From Paenibacillus sp. IHBB 10380 (lineage in GTDB: Bacteria > Bacillota > Bacilli > Paenibacillales > Paenibacillaceae): a stretch of 64,000 nucleotides of DNA. Of the stretch, positions 14,256-22,515 are shown one piece after another. The stretch's first letter is position 1; each line of letters begins with the position of its first letter. Below the pieces are notes generated by a model that was given only the letters and a program-made list of their open reading frames with translations, had not been told where the DNA came from and did no database searches. The stretch is taken from positions 930,001-994,000 of the forward strand of contig NZ_CP010976.1 in assembly GCF_000949425.1 (NCBI RefSeq), read 5' to 3'. A program made the translations under genes and the position numbers.

Positions 14256-15446
14256 ATGGCAGTGATCAAAGATAAGAACGTAAAGGTTAATCCGTGGTAT
14301 TTTACTATTGAGGTAGGTAAAGGAAGTGAACGCAAGCGAATCAAGCGTCGTGGATTCAAACGAAAGCAAGATGCTACAGAAGCAGAAAGGGCTCTATTAA
14401 ATGAATTAGGACAAGGCCTTAATCTGGATGCTTCTAAGACACTCTATCGTGACTTTATGCAGGACTTTCTCCGTGATAAGAAAGCCAGAGTCAAGCAGGG
14501 TACGTTAGATACTTATACTGCTTTGATCAAAAATCACATTCTTCCTACGCTGGGTGATCTGCAGCTCGGCAGTATCACGCCCCGGCATATACAGAATCTG
14601 TACAACGATATCATTGAATCTGGACGACTCTCAGGAGAGAACTTGCAGAAGGTCCACACGCTAATTAATGAAAGTTTGAAGAAGGCTGCCGGTTGGGATA
14701 TGATCATTAAGAATCCAGCTGCTGTGGTGGATCGTCCTATTGCCACTCTCAAAGAGATGCTTTACTGGACAGATACAGAATCTCATATGTTTTTGGAGGC
14801 GGCGAAGGTGGATCCGTTATATTGCGCCTTCTTGCTAGCTATAACAGCCGGAATGAGACAGGGGGAAATACTAGGTTTAAGGATTCAAGACAGCGACACA
14901 AAAAATAGGACAATCTCTGTACGTCAAATCCTTAATCACAATGGAAAGGACATAGAGCCAGGGGCAAAGTCTGCATCAGGGATCCGAGCTATTGGAATTG
15001 ATAAGGTTACAGCTGCAGAGCTGGGGGAGTTGGGTCACAGGGTTAAAGAAAGGAAGATGTTGAATAGGGATATATATGAGGATAATGATCTGCTTATTTG
15101 TACTGAGTTAGGAACGCCAGTATCACCGAGAAACTTGAACCGATCATTCTATAGAATTATCAAGAAGATCAATGTAGCTATCACTAAACGTATAGAGAAT
15201 GGTGAGCAGGTGGAGCTTTTGAAGAAGATTCGTTTTCATGATCTCCGACATACACATGTGGTCATGTTGCTGAAGATGAATGAGAATAGCAAGAGGATTG
15301 CGGAGAGAATGGGGTGGTCCAGTATAAAGATGCTCGATCGATATTCACATATTACACCGCATATGCAGCAGGAGACTGCGGAAGCATTCGGAGAGATGTT
15401 TTTTGCGGCACCAAATGGCACCAGTAAGGAAGTTAATTCGCTTTAG
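14256..15446 (+). CDS. Tyrosine-type phage integrase
   Basis: This 396-residue recombinase has an N-terminal arm-binding domain, a SAM-like core-binding domain (about 55-150, MQDFLRDKKARVKQGTLDTY) and a complete catalytic domain. Arg is in TAGMRQGEILGL (about 201), Lys in GAKSASGIR (238), His-x-x-Arg in FHDLRHTH (328/331), Trp in MGWSS (354) and the nucleophile Tyr in MLDRYSHITP (363). ATG 14256 follows AAGGTGG; GTG 14244 overlaps it. The gene's 3' end carries GGCACCA repeats and lies about 110 bases from tRNA-Val, typical of an integrase beside its attachment site. The protein looks functional although the element is eroded. Confidence 0.92.
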   Translation: MAVIKDKNVKVNPWYFTIEVGKGSERKRIKRRGFKRKQDATEAERALLNELGQGLNLDASKTLYRDFMQDFLRDKKARVKQGTLDTYTALIKNHILPTLGDLQLGSITPRHIQNLYNDIIESGRLSGENLQKVHTLINESLKKAAGWDMIIKNPAAVVDRPIATLKEMLYWTDTESHMFLEAAKVDPLYCAFLLAITAGMRQGEILGLRIQDSDTKNRTISVRQILNHNGKDIEPGAKSASGIRAIGIDKVTAAELGELGHRVKERKMLNRDIYEDNDLLICTELGTPVSPRNLNRSFYRIIKKINVAITKRIENGEQVELLKKIRFHDLRHTHVVMLLKMNENSKRIAERMGWSSIKMLDRYSHITPHMQQETAEAFGEMFFAAPNGTSKEVNSL

Positions 15447-15477
15447 TTGAATAAAGGGCACCAGTTCGGCACCAGAT
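15407..15477. repeat. GGCACCA repeats, right edge
   Basis: GGCACCA occurs four times (15407, 15417, 15457, 15468), spanning the end of the integrase gene and the bases after it. TTCGGCACCAGAT at 15465-15477 is identical to 11197-11209. These are candidate integrase arm sites or att remnants. Confidence 0.5.
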
Positions 15478-15526
15478 GGGCATTTTGGAGCCTTATTTGA
15501 GGACTGTATTTAACCTATGAAATAAC

Positions 15527-15552
15527 AAAAACCCTTGATACACAAGGGTTTT
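15527..15552. terminator. Terminator beside tRNA-Val
   Basis: AAAAACCCTTG and CAAGGGTTTT form a bidirectional hairpin immediately 3' of tRNA-Val. A near copy lies at 930-953. Confidence 0.6.
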
Positions 15553-15558
15553 CAGTGA

Positions 15559-15630
15559 TGATCTGTACTGGATTCGAACCAGTGACCCCTACCCTGTCAA
15601 GATAGTGCTCTCCCGCTGAGCTAACAGATC
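15559..15630 (-). tRNA. tRNA-Val (GAC)
   Basis: The 72-base gene has a 7-bp acceptor (GATCTGT/ACAGATC), D-arm GCTC-AGCGGGA-GAGC, anticodon arm CTATC-TTGACAG-GGTAG with anticodon GAC, and T-arm ACTGG-TTCGAAT-CCAGT. CCA is not encoded. All arms pair, so it should be functional. It marks the border between the mobile element and core genome. Confidence 0.93.
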
Positions 15631-15802
15631 ATAATATGTAATTATCTTGTTTTCCAAAGACTTTTTCTATCATATCAGCCCTTATAGCAGGTGTCAATAC
15701 TTTTGGGTCAATAAGCGTGATTCTAGCAATCTATAGGTTTAAACATGGGTAAAAGAGTCTACAATGCTTGGTATATCCATTCGCAAAGGAAGTGGTGATG
15801 GT

Positions 15803-16003
15803 ATGCCGACGAATAAGAGCTGGTGTCTGGTGGTAAGTGTCGTTATCGTTATTATGCTTAGCGGATGCTCTTTGGAGCAGGAACAATCAACAACTGTTGA
15901 GTTAGAAAGGTTAGATTCGCATAATACGCCTGTGATGGAAGAAGTATACTCAGATTCGGTCATAGAAGAGGTTTACTCTACAGATGAAATTTCTCTTCCA
16001 TAA
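15803..16003 (+). CDS. Small putative lipoprotein
   Basis: ATG 15803 has GGAAGTGGTGATGG upstream, better than the ATG at 15764. The 66-residue product has a signal peptide with lipobox VVSVVIVIMLSGC (Cys about 19) and a short acidic mature part (MEEVYSDSVIEEVYSTDEIS). The function is unknown. A long bidirectional terminator follows directly. Confidence 0.55.
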   Translation: MPTNKSWCLVVSVVIVIMLSGCSLEQEQSTTVELERLDSHNTPVMEEVYSDSVIEEVYSTDEISLP

Positions 16004-16054
16004 ATAATAGATCAAGGGCCGCCATTTGTTTATGGTGGCCCTTGATCTATTATT
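16003..16054. terminator. Long bidirectional terminator
   Basis: Arms 16003-16025 and 16032-16054 are complementary over 23 bases (one G-U) around TTGTTT. It lies between the lipoprotein gene and the convergent membrane peptide gene. Confidence 0.8.
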
Positions 16055-16163
16055 CTTCTTCATCCCATTTACGTGAATAACCCTTTTGGGTGACGTAAAA
16101 GAAAGAGAAGATGAGTACTATGGTCATCACGACACCAAGGAAAATAGTCACACCCATGCCCAT
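16050..16163 (-). CDS. YtzI-like small membrane peptide
   Basis: The 37-residue peptide has one transmembrane helix (VTIFLGVVMTIVLIFSFFYV) followed by TQKGYSRKWDEEE. The helix then KGYS-K tail resembles the YtzI group of short Bacillales membrane peptides. ATG 16163 has AAGGAG 11 bases upstream; a second Met two codons on is possible. The stop lies within the shared terminator. The function is unknown. Confidence 0.55.
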   Translation of the reverse strand: MGMGVTIFLGVVMTIVLIFSFFYVTQKGYSRKWDEEE

Positions 16164-16290
16164 AATGATGTTAGCTCCTTCTCTGAATGAGTTTATCGAA
16201 TTTTACTCAACTATACAGGAAATTATTTTTTTTGTATAATAGTCGGACGACAATTGGGTCTCAACATTAGAGAGAAGGAGAGGATAGATA

Positions 16291-16734
16291 ATGGCTGCAG
16301 AGATTATCCATGTAAAGACTGAGGACCAGCTCCAATATGGTCTAGATATTCGGAAGAAGGTATTCGTAGTCGAGCAACAAGTACCGGTGGAAATAGAGAT
16401 TGATGAATATGACAAGATTAGTCCAGATGTACATCACATTCTTATCCAAGATGATGGTGAATATGTCGCTACAGGACGGTTGATATATTATGATGATGAT
16501 ACGGCGAAGATGCAAAGGATTGCTGTAGATCGTGATTATCGGACAAAGGGTTTTGGAAGAGTATTGTTGATGGCTATGGAGAACTTGGCACGGGAATTGG
16601 GTATGCATTATTCGCTGCTCGATGCTCAGTGTCAGGCGGAAACGTTTTATCGTAAACAAGGTTATGAAGTTATCTCAGAAGAACCATTTGATGATGCTGG
16701 TATTCTCCATGTACGGATGAAGAAAGCTTTATAG
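16291..16734 (+). CDS. GNAT acetyltransferase, YjcF/ElaA-like
   Basis: The 147-residue single-domain acetyltransferase has the subgroup's N-terminal signature RKKVFVVEQQVPVEIEIDEYD. The acetyl-CoA loop is at MQRIAVDRDYRTKGFGRVLL (about 82-101), and DAQCQAETFYRKQGYEV (about 114-130) is the late motif. It closely follows B. subtilis YjcF in plan and length. The substrate is unknown. A TATAAT at about 16236 and an AGAAGGAGAGG ribosome site precede it. Confidence 0.85.
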   Translation: MAAEIIHVKTEDQLQYGLDIRKKVFVVEQQVPVEIEIDEYDKISPDVHHILIQDDGEYVATGRLIYYDDDTAKMQRIAVDRDYRTKGFGRVLLMAMENLARELGMHYSLLDAQCQAETFYRKQGYEVISEEPFDDAGILHVRMKKAL

Positions 16735-16824
16735 TTTTTTGTTGCATGGAATTACTTCTATATGGGAACCATAGATATAACCTTTGAAATAAAGGTATTA
16801 CATGGACTAAAGAGGAGTGATTCT

Positions 16825-17064
16825 ATGGGAAATGTAGAACGTGAGCAATTCGTTGCTGTACAGAAAAATGGCGATGGAGATTTGACCGCTTTTCGGACTT
16901 CCTCTGGTCGTGTGCTGGATTATAATCAGGCTAAAGAAGAAGTAAATGCGGGGAATATCGCCGGTGTTAATTTATTTAAAGGTAGGGATGGCGAGTTATA
17001 TATTCGTGGAGACGCGGATGGAGACCCTACCAATAATTTGGACCAACTTCCTCGTTTTGAATAA
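16825..17064 (+). CDS. DUF3892-type small protein
   Basis: ATG 16825 lies 7 bases after GAGGAGTG. The 79-residue product has FVAVQKNGDGDLTAFRTSSG, then DYNQAKEEVNAGNIAGVNLF and GRDGELYIRGDADGDPTNNLDQLP, which is the DUF3892 pattern (YCR-repeat-like beta strands). Molecular role not known. The longer frame from 16762 has no ribosome site. A strong terminator follows. Confidence 0.75.
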   Translation: MGNVEREQFVAVQKNGDGDLTAFRTSSGRVLDYNQAKEEVNAGNIAGVNLFKGRDGELYIRGDADGDPTNNLDQLPRFE

Positions 17065-17078
17065 ATTTGCATGAACAA

Positions 17079-17120
17079 GCAGCTTCAAAGTACCTTATGG
17101 GTACTTGAAGCTGCTTTTTT
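17079..17120 (+). terminator. Rho-independent terminator
   Basis: GCAGCTTCAAAGTACC (17079-17094) pairs with GGTACTTGAAGCTGC ending at 17114, followed by TTTTTT. Confidence 0.85.
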
Positions 17121-17149
17121 AATATCAGAAAGTATAAATTTCCATCTAT

Positions 17150-17202
17150 ATTTCATCGGTAACCGAATGCCATTCTTTTGGGACGATGATGTTGGTTATC
17201 CT
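17150..17202. repeat. ATTTCATCGGTAA repeat, copy 1
   Basis: ATTTCATCGGTAACCGAAT begins a stretch of about 50 bases related to 19519-19568 (ATTTCATCGGTAATCGAAT, then a TTTGG-ACGA block). Both lie downstream of terminators between convergent genes. Confidence 0.5.
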
Positions 17203-17212
17203 TGTTTCTGTA

Positions 17213-17953
17213 TTATTCATATTCATAAATACGTTGCTGCTCTAAAAAAGTCATCGAGCCTGTTGCATCTATAAACTCGTCTTTATTGTCTCCATAATGC
17301 ATTAGATAGATGATCCGTTGGATGTCCTCAGGAAGTGTTAATAACTCTTGTAGTGTTGAATGTACTTCACCTGATCCTGTTAATTGGCAGTCATGAAGGA
17401 TGACATCACAGGATCTCTCGTGTACTAAATAAGCCAGTAATGAAGGATTAAATTTCATATCAGCACTATAGAAGATATGTTCATTCAGATAGAGTGAGTA
17501 ACTCATTTTACCAGGGATATGTTCTGTAGGTAAAATTTCAACATGGATCTGATCAGATATGAACTGTGCTTGACCGGGGGAGAGGGGGATGATTATGAAG
17601 ATATCCTCCAGCGTCATAATTTCACCTTTTTGGTATAATCCACCCTTTAAGGTGTGTTCCCATAGAATGTCGATGAGTGTGTCAGCAATATATAGAATCA
17701 TTTTGCGCTTATGTTTAAATTTCATAGTGAAGGCTAGTTCTTCAAGTCCACCGACATGATCTGCGTGGATATGGGTGATTAATACAGCATCGATATCGTC
17801 AAAGGAAACGTTTAATTGGTGCAAAGCTATCGGTGCAGTTACACCACAATCAATTAACAATGTGAACTCTTTATCGTAAATTAGAGCGTTGTTGTTGAAA
17901 TAACGTCTGGCAAAAGCACTGCCTGTTCCCAACATCTGTAGTTGTATGCTCAA
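17213..17953 (-). CDS. Metallo-beta-lactamase-fold hydrolase
   Basis: The 246-residue protein has the MBL fold: [20 protein letters not shown] at the front, the zinc motif [10 protein letters not shown] (His61, His63, Asp65, His66), a later [12 protein letters not shown] metal Asp and HDCQL. It is closest in plan to the RNase Z/beta-lactamase-superfamily II hydrolases that act on phosphodiesters or lactones. TTG 17953 with AAGGAGG 8 bases upstream is the likely start; an ATG 21 bases earlier overlaps that site. Substrate unknown. It is convergent with the gene at 16825. Confidence 0.75.
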   Translation of the reverse strand: MSIQLQMLGTGSAFARRYFNNNALIYDKEFTLLIDCGVTAPIALHQLNVSFDDIDAVLITHIHADHVGGLEELAFTMKFKHKRKMILYIADTLIDILWEHTLKGGLYQKGEIMTLEDIFIIIPLSPGQAQFISDQIHVEILPTEHIPGKMSYSLYLNEHIFYSADMKFNPSLLAYLVHERSCDVILHDCQLTGSGEVHSTLQELLTLPEDIQRIIYLMHYGDNKDEFIDATGSMTFLEQQRIYEYE

Positions 17954-18110
17954 ACGGTGTAACCTCCTTAACATTTGTATTCAATATACCATTAGATAAG
18001 GGGGGCATAACAGGTACATTATTCCAGAATGGTATGACATCAGAGTTCCCAACTGATCCATTTCTCATACAATGGAGAGAGGCATCAGATAAGGAAATGA
18101 GGAATCACGT

Positions 18111-18299
18111 ATGGTTAAAGCTAAGGGGAAGAAGCCTGTTCAACCTAAAGGAGAAAAGGCGAGAAGAGGGATGAAAATCGTGACTTCGGATGTATGCGAA
18201 GTATGTAAAACACCTTGCCCTGCAGGCATGGAATATGCCGCGCGAATGAGAATTCCAGGTACAGTTGGTAAAGGAATACCTTGCATTCTTACAAAATAA
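18111..18299 (+). CDS. Small Cys-motif protein
   Basis: The 62-residue basic protein has a Lys-rich front (KAKGKKPVQPKGEKARRG) and a cluster CEVCKTPCPAG with a later Cys in GIPCILTK, suggesting a zinc-ribbon-like site. I recognise it only as a conserved small protein of Paenibacillus-type genomes. GAGG precedes ATG by about 9 bases. A terminator follows. Confidence 0.6.
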   Translation: MVKAKGKKPVQPKGEKARRGMKIVTSDVCEVCKTPCPAGMEYAARMRIPGTVGKGIPCILTK

Positions 18300-18324
18300 G
18301 TTCATAAAAGATGAGATCATAAAG

Positions 18325-18353
18325 CCTGCTGGACGATTTATGCAGGTTTTTTT
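18325..18353 (+). terminator. Rho-independent terminator
   Basis: CCTGC (18325-18329) and GCAGG (18342-18346) are followed by TTTTTTT. Confidence 0.6.
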
Positions 18354-18436
18354 CTAATGAATACCATTAACACCGCAACTTGCGATTTAACTTGTAGTAT
18401 AAATAATGACAACATGAATGGAAGGGGGGATCAATA

Positions 18437-18991
18437 ATGAGATGGAAGAAAATTATGATAAGCACACTTGTACTTTCTTTGATGGGCGGATCACTTTTGT
18501 TTGCTGATTCGGTTTCACAGAAGGTTGGCTTGTGGGTTAATGGCCAAGAGGTTCAAGATGGCGGATATATGATTAATGGTAAAACTTATGTGCCAGTTCG
18601 TGAATTTAATGGGGTTGTGAATTGGAGTTCAGAGAATAATGAAGTGAAATTCTTGAAGCCTAACGTACATATTTTCCTTTTCAAAGGGGATACTGTATTT
18701 GGGAATGTGAATAAGGGGAAGCTCAAGTTCAGCGTGTTCTCTCAAGTAGATGGATTAACAACGAATATAGCTAGCGTGAAGGTGGCTATTACGGACCCCG
18801 CGGGTAACATGTTAGATATTCAATCTCAGGATTTAAGTAGTGATCAGAAGGATAACTTTTGGTTCAGAACATATGATTTTACTTACGATTTCAAAACGAC
18901 TGGAAAGTACACCATAGGCTTCTACATAAAGGTATCTAAGAATGCTGAATACCAACTGGTCACTCAGAAAATTATTACAGCTTTGAATTGA
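18437..18991 (+). CDS. Secreted stalk-domain (copper amine oxidase N-like) protein
   Basis: The 184-residue exported protein has signal peptide residues 1-23 (IMISTLVLSLMGGSLLFADS). A short copper-amine-oxidase-N-like domain follows (VGLWVNGQEVQDGGYMING, KTYVPVREFNGVVNWSSENN), common on surface proteins of Paenibacillus. The C-terminal beta-sandwich (about 75-184, SVKVAITDPAGNMLDIQ, DFKTTGKYTIGFYIKV) looks Ig-like. GGGGGGAT lies 6 bases before ATG. The role is probably structural or adhesive. Confidence 0.7.
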   Translation: MRWKKIMISTLVLSLMGGSLLFADSVSQKVGLWVNGQEVQDGGYMINGKTYVPVREFNGVVNWSSENNEVKFLKPNVHIFLFKGDTVFGNVNKGKLKFSVFSQVDGLTTNIASVKVAITDPAGNMLDIQSQDLSSDQKDNFWFRTYDFTYDFKTTGKYTIGFYIKVSKNAEYQLVTQKIITALN

Positions 18992-19118
18992 TGCTAGAGA
19001 ATGTGTAGTGGGGAGCTGAGGGGCCAATAGAACTAGGTGCAGTTCCAAATTGACCTCCACAGTCTTCCATGTTACGATAACAAACGTATGATAATCCAAC
19101 CAGAAGTGAGGTTTTCAA

Positions 19119-19436
19119 ATGAGTGATCACACACATGAACACGGCGATGGATGCGGTTGCGGACATGATCATGAGCAAGGCCATGAGCATGAAGAGTTTG
19201 TCATAACGTTGACAGATGAGCAAGGCAATGACGTGGAAATGGTTCTTGTAGAGACTTTTGATGTAGGCGAGAAGGTCTATGCTCTGCTGCTAGAACGTGA
19301 GAACCCTGAAGCGGATGGCATCATCCTGCGAATGGAAGAAGAGAACGAGGAAATGGCGCTTTATAATATTGAAGACGAAGAAGAATGGAAGTCTGTTGAA
19401 GAAGTATATAATGTGCTTGTAGCACAGCAGGAATAG
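19119..19436 (+). CDS. DUF1292 protein (YrzB-like)
   Basis: The 105-residue acidic protein has a His/Cys-rich N-terminus (DHTHEHGDGCGCGHDHEQGH) that may bind metal. A DUF1292 domain follows (EFVITLTDEQGNDVEMVLVE, KVYALLLERENPEADG, ILRMEEENEEMALYNIEDEE). YrzB in Bacillus lacks so long a His tail. Cytoplasmic, function not established. AAGTGAGG precedes ATG. Confidence 0.8.
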   Translation: MSDHTHEHGDGCGCGHDHEQGHEHEEFVITLTDEQGNDVEMVLVETFDVGEKVYALLLERENPEADGIILRMEEENEEMALYNIEDEEEWKSVEEVYNVLVAQQE

Positions 19437-19464
19437 ATGACATTCTAACCCAAGATATTATATG

Positions 19465-19498
19465 AAAAGAAGCACTGTATATACAGTGCTTCTTTTTG
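19465..19498. terminator. Bidirectional terminator
   Basis: AAAAGAAGCACTGTAT and its complement (19481-19496) form a 16-bp stem with T-runs on both strands. It serves DUF1292 on one side and, probably, speA on the other. The repeat copy 19519-19568 (ATTTCATCGGTAATCG) lies just after it. Confidence 0.85.
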
Positions 19499-19579
19499 TG
19501 GCCAAATATTAGATAAATATTTCATCGGTAATCGAATATCGTCCTTTGGAACGACGTAGTCGTCTACCCTTAGATGATG

Positions 19580-21067
19580 TTAGAATATAGCGTCTGTCTC
19601 TACAATGACTTTAACATTGTGGATATAACGGTCTTCAGGTCCCTTAACGGGAAGGCCTACTTCAACATGATCAATGATGTAATCAATGTTATCTTGGGAA
19701 ATGACTTCACCGGGCAGTAGAATAGGGATTCCTGGTGGGTATACATATATAAATTCTGCGATTATCCGGCCTGCCGATTCCTTGAATGGAATGACTTCAG
19801 TATCTGCATAAAAGGCATCTCTAGGTATGAGAGAAAGCTGTGGTGTTTCTGGGATTTTGATAACGAGTTCATGAGCTGGGTTCACTTGATAATAAGTTGA
19901 GGACATTTTACGCAAGGCACTCAATAAGATATCTATTGTATCTTGCTCATCACCGGGTGTAACTAGACAAAGGATATTGTACATGTCACTCAGTTCAACT
20001 TCCAAGTTGTAATGCTCACGTAGCCAGTTCTCAGTCTCGTACCCTGTAATTCCTAAATGACGAACATGAATAGATAGTTTTGTGGGATCATAGTTATGAG
20101 TCGCTTCTCCACCCAAGATTTCAGCCCCGAAACAGTAGAGACCGTCAATTTGGTTGATTTCTGTCCGCGCATACTGTGCCAGATCAATAGCCTTTTGCGC
20201 AATATCATGTCCATGCAACGCCAAATTGCGTCTTGAAGTATCAAGTGAGGCTAGAAGGATGTAAGAAGTTGACGTCGTTGTTAGCATGCTAATGATGGTC
20301 TGAACACGATGGGGTTTCACGAATCCATTCTTCACATTCAGATTAAGGACAGAGCTTTGTGTCAACGATCCTCCTAATTTGTGCACACTAGTAGCAGCCA
20401 TATCGGCGCCAGCTTCCATCGCGGACATCGGAAGATCTTCATGGAAGTGAATAAGTACGCCGTGCGCCTCATCAACAAGTACAGGAACGTTACGGCTATG
20501 AGCTAGCTCCACAATTTCCTTAAGGTCTGCACATACGCCATAGTATGTTGGATTGATCACAAGGACAGCTTTCGCATCAGGATGACGATCAAGCGCTCTT
20601 CTGACAGAACTGGTGGTAATGCCATGGTCGATCCCTAGGTTCAAATCATGTGCTGGAGAGACAAATACAGGTTTAGCTCCCGCAAATATGATGCCTGACA
20701 TGATTGATTTATGTGCATTACGTGGAACAATGATCTTATCACCAGGAGAACACATGGATAGAATCATGGTCATGATTGCACCGCTTGTACCTTGTACACT
20801 AAAATAGGTATAGTCCGCTCCGAATGCATCCGCTGCTAGGGTCTGTGCTTCTTCAATGACACCTGTAGGTTGATGTAAATCATCAAGTGGCGAAATATTG
20901 ATTAGATCTATAGAAAGGGCATTATCGCCTATGAAATCCCGGAATTCCTTATCTGCACCTCTACCTTTTTTATGTCCAGGGATATGAAATTGAACGGGAT
21001 TGCTGTCCGCATGTTTTTTGAGTGCAGTAAAAAGCGGCGTGGAACTATGATCCATGTGTGATGTCAC
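19580..21067 (-). CDS. speA: Arginine/lysine/ornithine decarboxylase, group III
   Basis: The 495-residue PLP enzyme matches Bacillus SpeA (about 490 residues), which decarboxylates arginine to agmatine for polyamine synthesis. Key features are FHIPGHKKG (28-34), the phosphate-binding loop TSGAIMT (94-100), NPTYYGVCADL (172-182), the cofactor Asp and His in VLVDEAHG (198-203), and the Schiff-base Lys230 in ATSVHKLGGSLTQSS. The C-terminal domain is intact. The frame opens at GTG 21067 near AAAGG; ATG four codons on is an alternative. It stands alone in its orientation. Confidence 0.88.
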   Translation of the reverse strand: MTSHMDHSSTPLFTALKKHADSNPVQFHIPGHKKGRGADKEFRDFIGDNALSIDLINISPLDDLHQPTGVIEEAQTLAADAFGADYTYFSVQGTSGAIMTMILSMCSPGDKIIVPRNAHKSIMSGIIFAGAKPVFVSPAHDLNLGIDHGITTSSVRRALDRHPDAKAVLVINPTYYGVCADLKEIVELAHSRNVPVLVDEAHGVLIHFHEDLPMSAMEAGADMAATSVHKLGGSLTQSSVLNLNVKNGFVKPHRVQTIISMLTTTSTSYILLASLDTSRRNLALHGHDIAQKAIDLAQYARTEINQIDGLYCFGAEILGGEATHNYDPTKLSIHVRHLGITGYETENWLREHYNLEVELSDMYNILCLVTPGDEQDTIDILLSALRKMSSTYYQVNPAHELVIKIPETPQLSLIPRDAFYADTEVIPFKESAGRIIAEFIYVYPPGIPILLPGEVISQDNIDYIIDHVEVGLPVKGPEDRYIHNVKVIVETDAIF

Positions 21068-21216
21068 AACCTTTCTTTAGTTGAAATACAAACATGAGTA
21101 TAGCAAATTAGGGGGGGAATGCAAGTTTTAGTTTAATCTATTTAGGATGTGAAATTTATTCGTAATATGGGTAATTTATATAATAGATCTTCAGATTAGA
21201 AAGGGATGAGATAAAT

Positions 21217-22515
21217 ATGACGCAAGAAACGCAGCATAATGAAGACGCAACGGTCGTCAGACGACGATTGAGATCTCCTTTTTTCATCCAATTGATGATT
21301 ATTATCTTCTTGGTAGAATTTCTAAAAGGCTCATTACTCGTGACGTTACTACCCGTGTACATGAAGAATTCACTTGGATTAACCGCTTGGAGTATAGGGA
21401 TAGCTTTCTCACTGCAATATGTAGGGGACAACCTGTTTCGCAGCCCTTCAGGCTGGATTTCTGAACGTTTGGGCTTTCGTAAGACGTTGTCAGGAGCGCT
21501 GTTACTTACGGTGATTGCTGTTGCAATTATAGCATTCTCATCTGCGCCCCTCTGGCTTGCCATAGCTTGTTTAATCTTAGGAATCGGAACATCCCCTCTT
21601 TGGCCCTGCGCAATGACAGGTGCAACAGAAATATCGGGTCCGAATAACAGTAACGGTACAGCGATTGGGGCGCTTGAAATGGCTTCACTTGCAGGTATTG
21701 GTGCGGGACCTGTTGTGATGAATTTCTTGATGCAACATACAGGTTCTAACTATCACACGGCTTTCTTGTCTTTAATTGGCTGTGGTGTCTTGTTAGTTCT
21801 CGTTGCATTGTTGCTTCCTGGACGTGTTCATAGTGTTGTACCACATATTCAGGAGGAGGAAATCGTACATCGTAATGTACTGGCTTATGTAGCGTTCAAG
21901 ATATTAAAGCTTGTGAACAGTGTTAAGAAAACTTTGCATGAAGTGAAGCACACCTTGAAAGTCAGCTGGCTTGTTTATCCCGCTTTATTTATGCAATCAT
22001 TTGTCATTGGATTGTTGACACCTGTCATTACGTTGTACGTACAGAACGATCTACACTTTAGCCCTAATATGTACAGTATTCTGTTAATTGCGGGTGGGGG
22101 AATTACGGTTGTTGCTCTTATACCGTGTGGTAAGCTTGTAGATCGATTTGGGACCACTCCTTTTCTACACGCTGGTTTTATCCTAGCTACTGTTTCTATC
22201 GCAATCTTTTCCATGGTTCGATCATTGCCTCTTGTATTTGTATTTGTCGCCTTGATCGGTATTAGTTATGCGTTTATTCTACCTGCATGGAACACGTTTA
22301 TATCGCATTTGGTACCTAAAGGTGAGAGAGGTGCGGTGTGGGGATTCTTCTTGACCTTGCAAGGATCTGGGATGGTTGTAGGTCCGATTGTATCGGGGAG
22401 AATGTGGGATGTAATGGGGCATGCTGCCCCATTCATCACAAGTAGTGTCGTCATGGGCTTACTGTTCATCACGCATTGGGTGTTGACTAAGAAACAAACA
22501 AATGCAGCCCACTAA
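21217..22515 (+). CDS. MFS transporter
   Basis: The 432-residue protein has about 12 hydrophobic helices in two halves, with the major-facilitator loop GWISERLGFRKTLSG between helices 2 and 3 (about 88-102) and its counterpart CGKLVDRFGTTPFL in the second half. A long polar loop (about 215-250) links the halves. Substrate unknown; sugar or drug export are both possible. Its stop overlaps the stop of the convergent DUF1054 gene by 4 bases. Confidence 0.85.
   Translation: MTQETQHNEDATVVRRRLRSPFFIQLMIIIFLVEFLKGSLLVTLLPVYMKNSLGLTAWSIGIAFSLQYVGDNLFRSPSGWISERLGFRKTLSGALLLTVIAVAIIAFSSAPLWLAIACLILGIGTSPLWPCAMTGATEISGPNNSNGTAIGALEMASLAGIGAGPVVMNFLMQHTGSNYHTAFLSLIGCGVLLVLVALLLPGRVHSVVPHIQEEEIVHRNVLAYVAFKILKLVNSVKKTLHEVKHTLKVSWLVYPALFMQSFVIGLLTPVITLYVQNDLHFSPNMYSILLIAGGGITVVALIPCGKLVDRFGTTPFLHAGFILATVSIAIFSMVRSLPLVFVFVALIGISYAFILPAWNTFISHLVPKGERGAVWGFFLTLQGSGMVVGPIVSGRMWDVMGHAAPFITSSVVMGLLFITHWVLTKKQTNAAH

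Noticed and set aside
17071..17274. 67-residue plus-strand frame after DUF3892
   Set aside because: Its start lies in the terminator stem and it overlaps the MBL gene.
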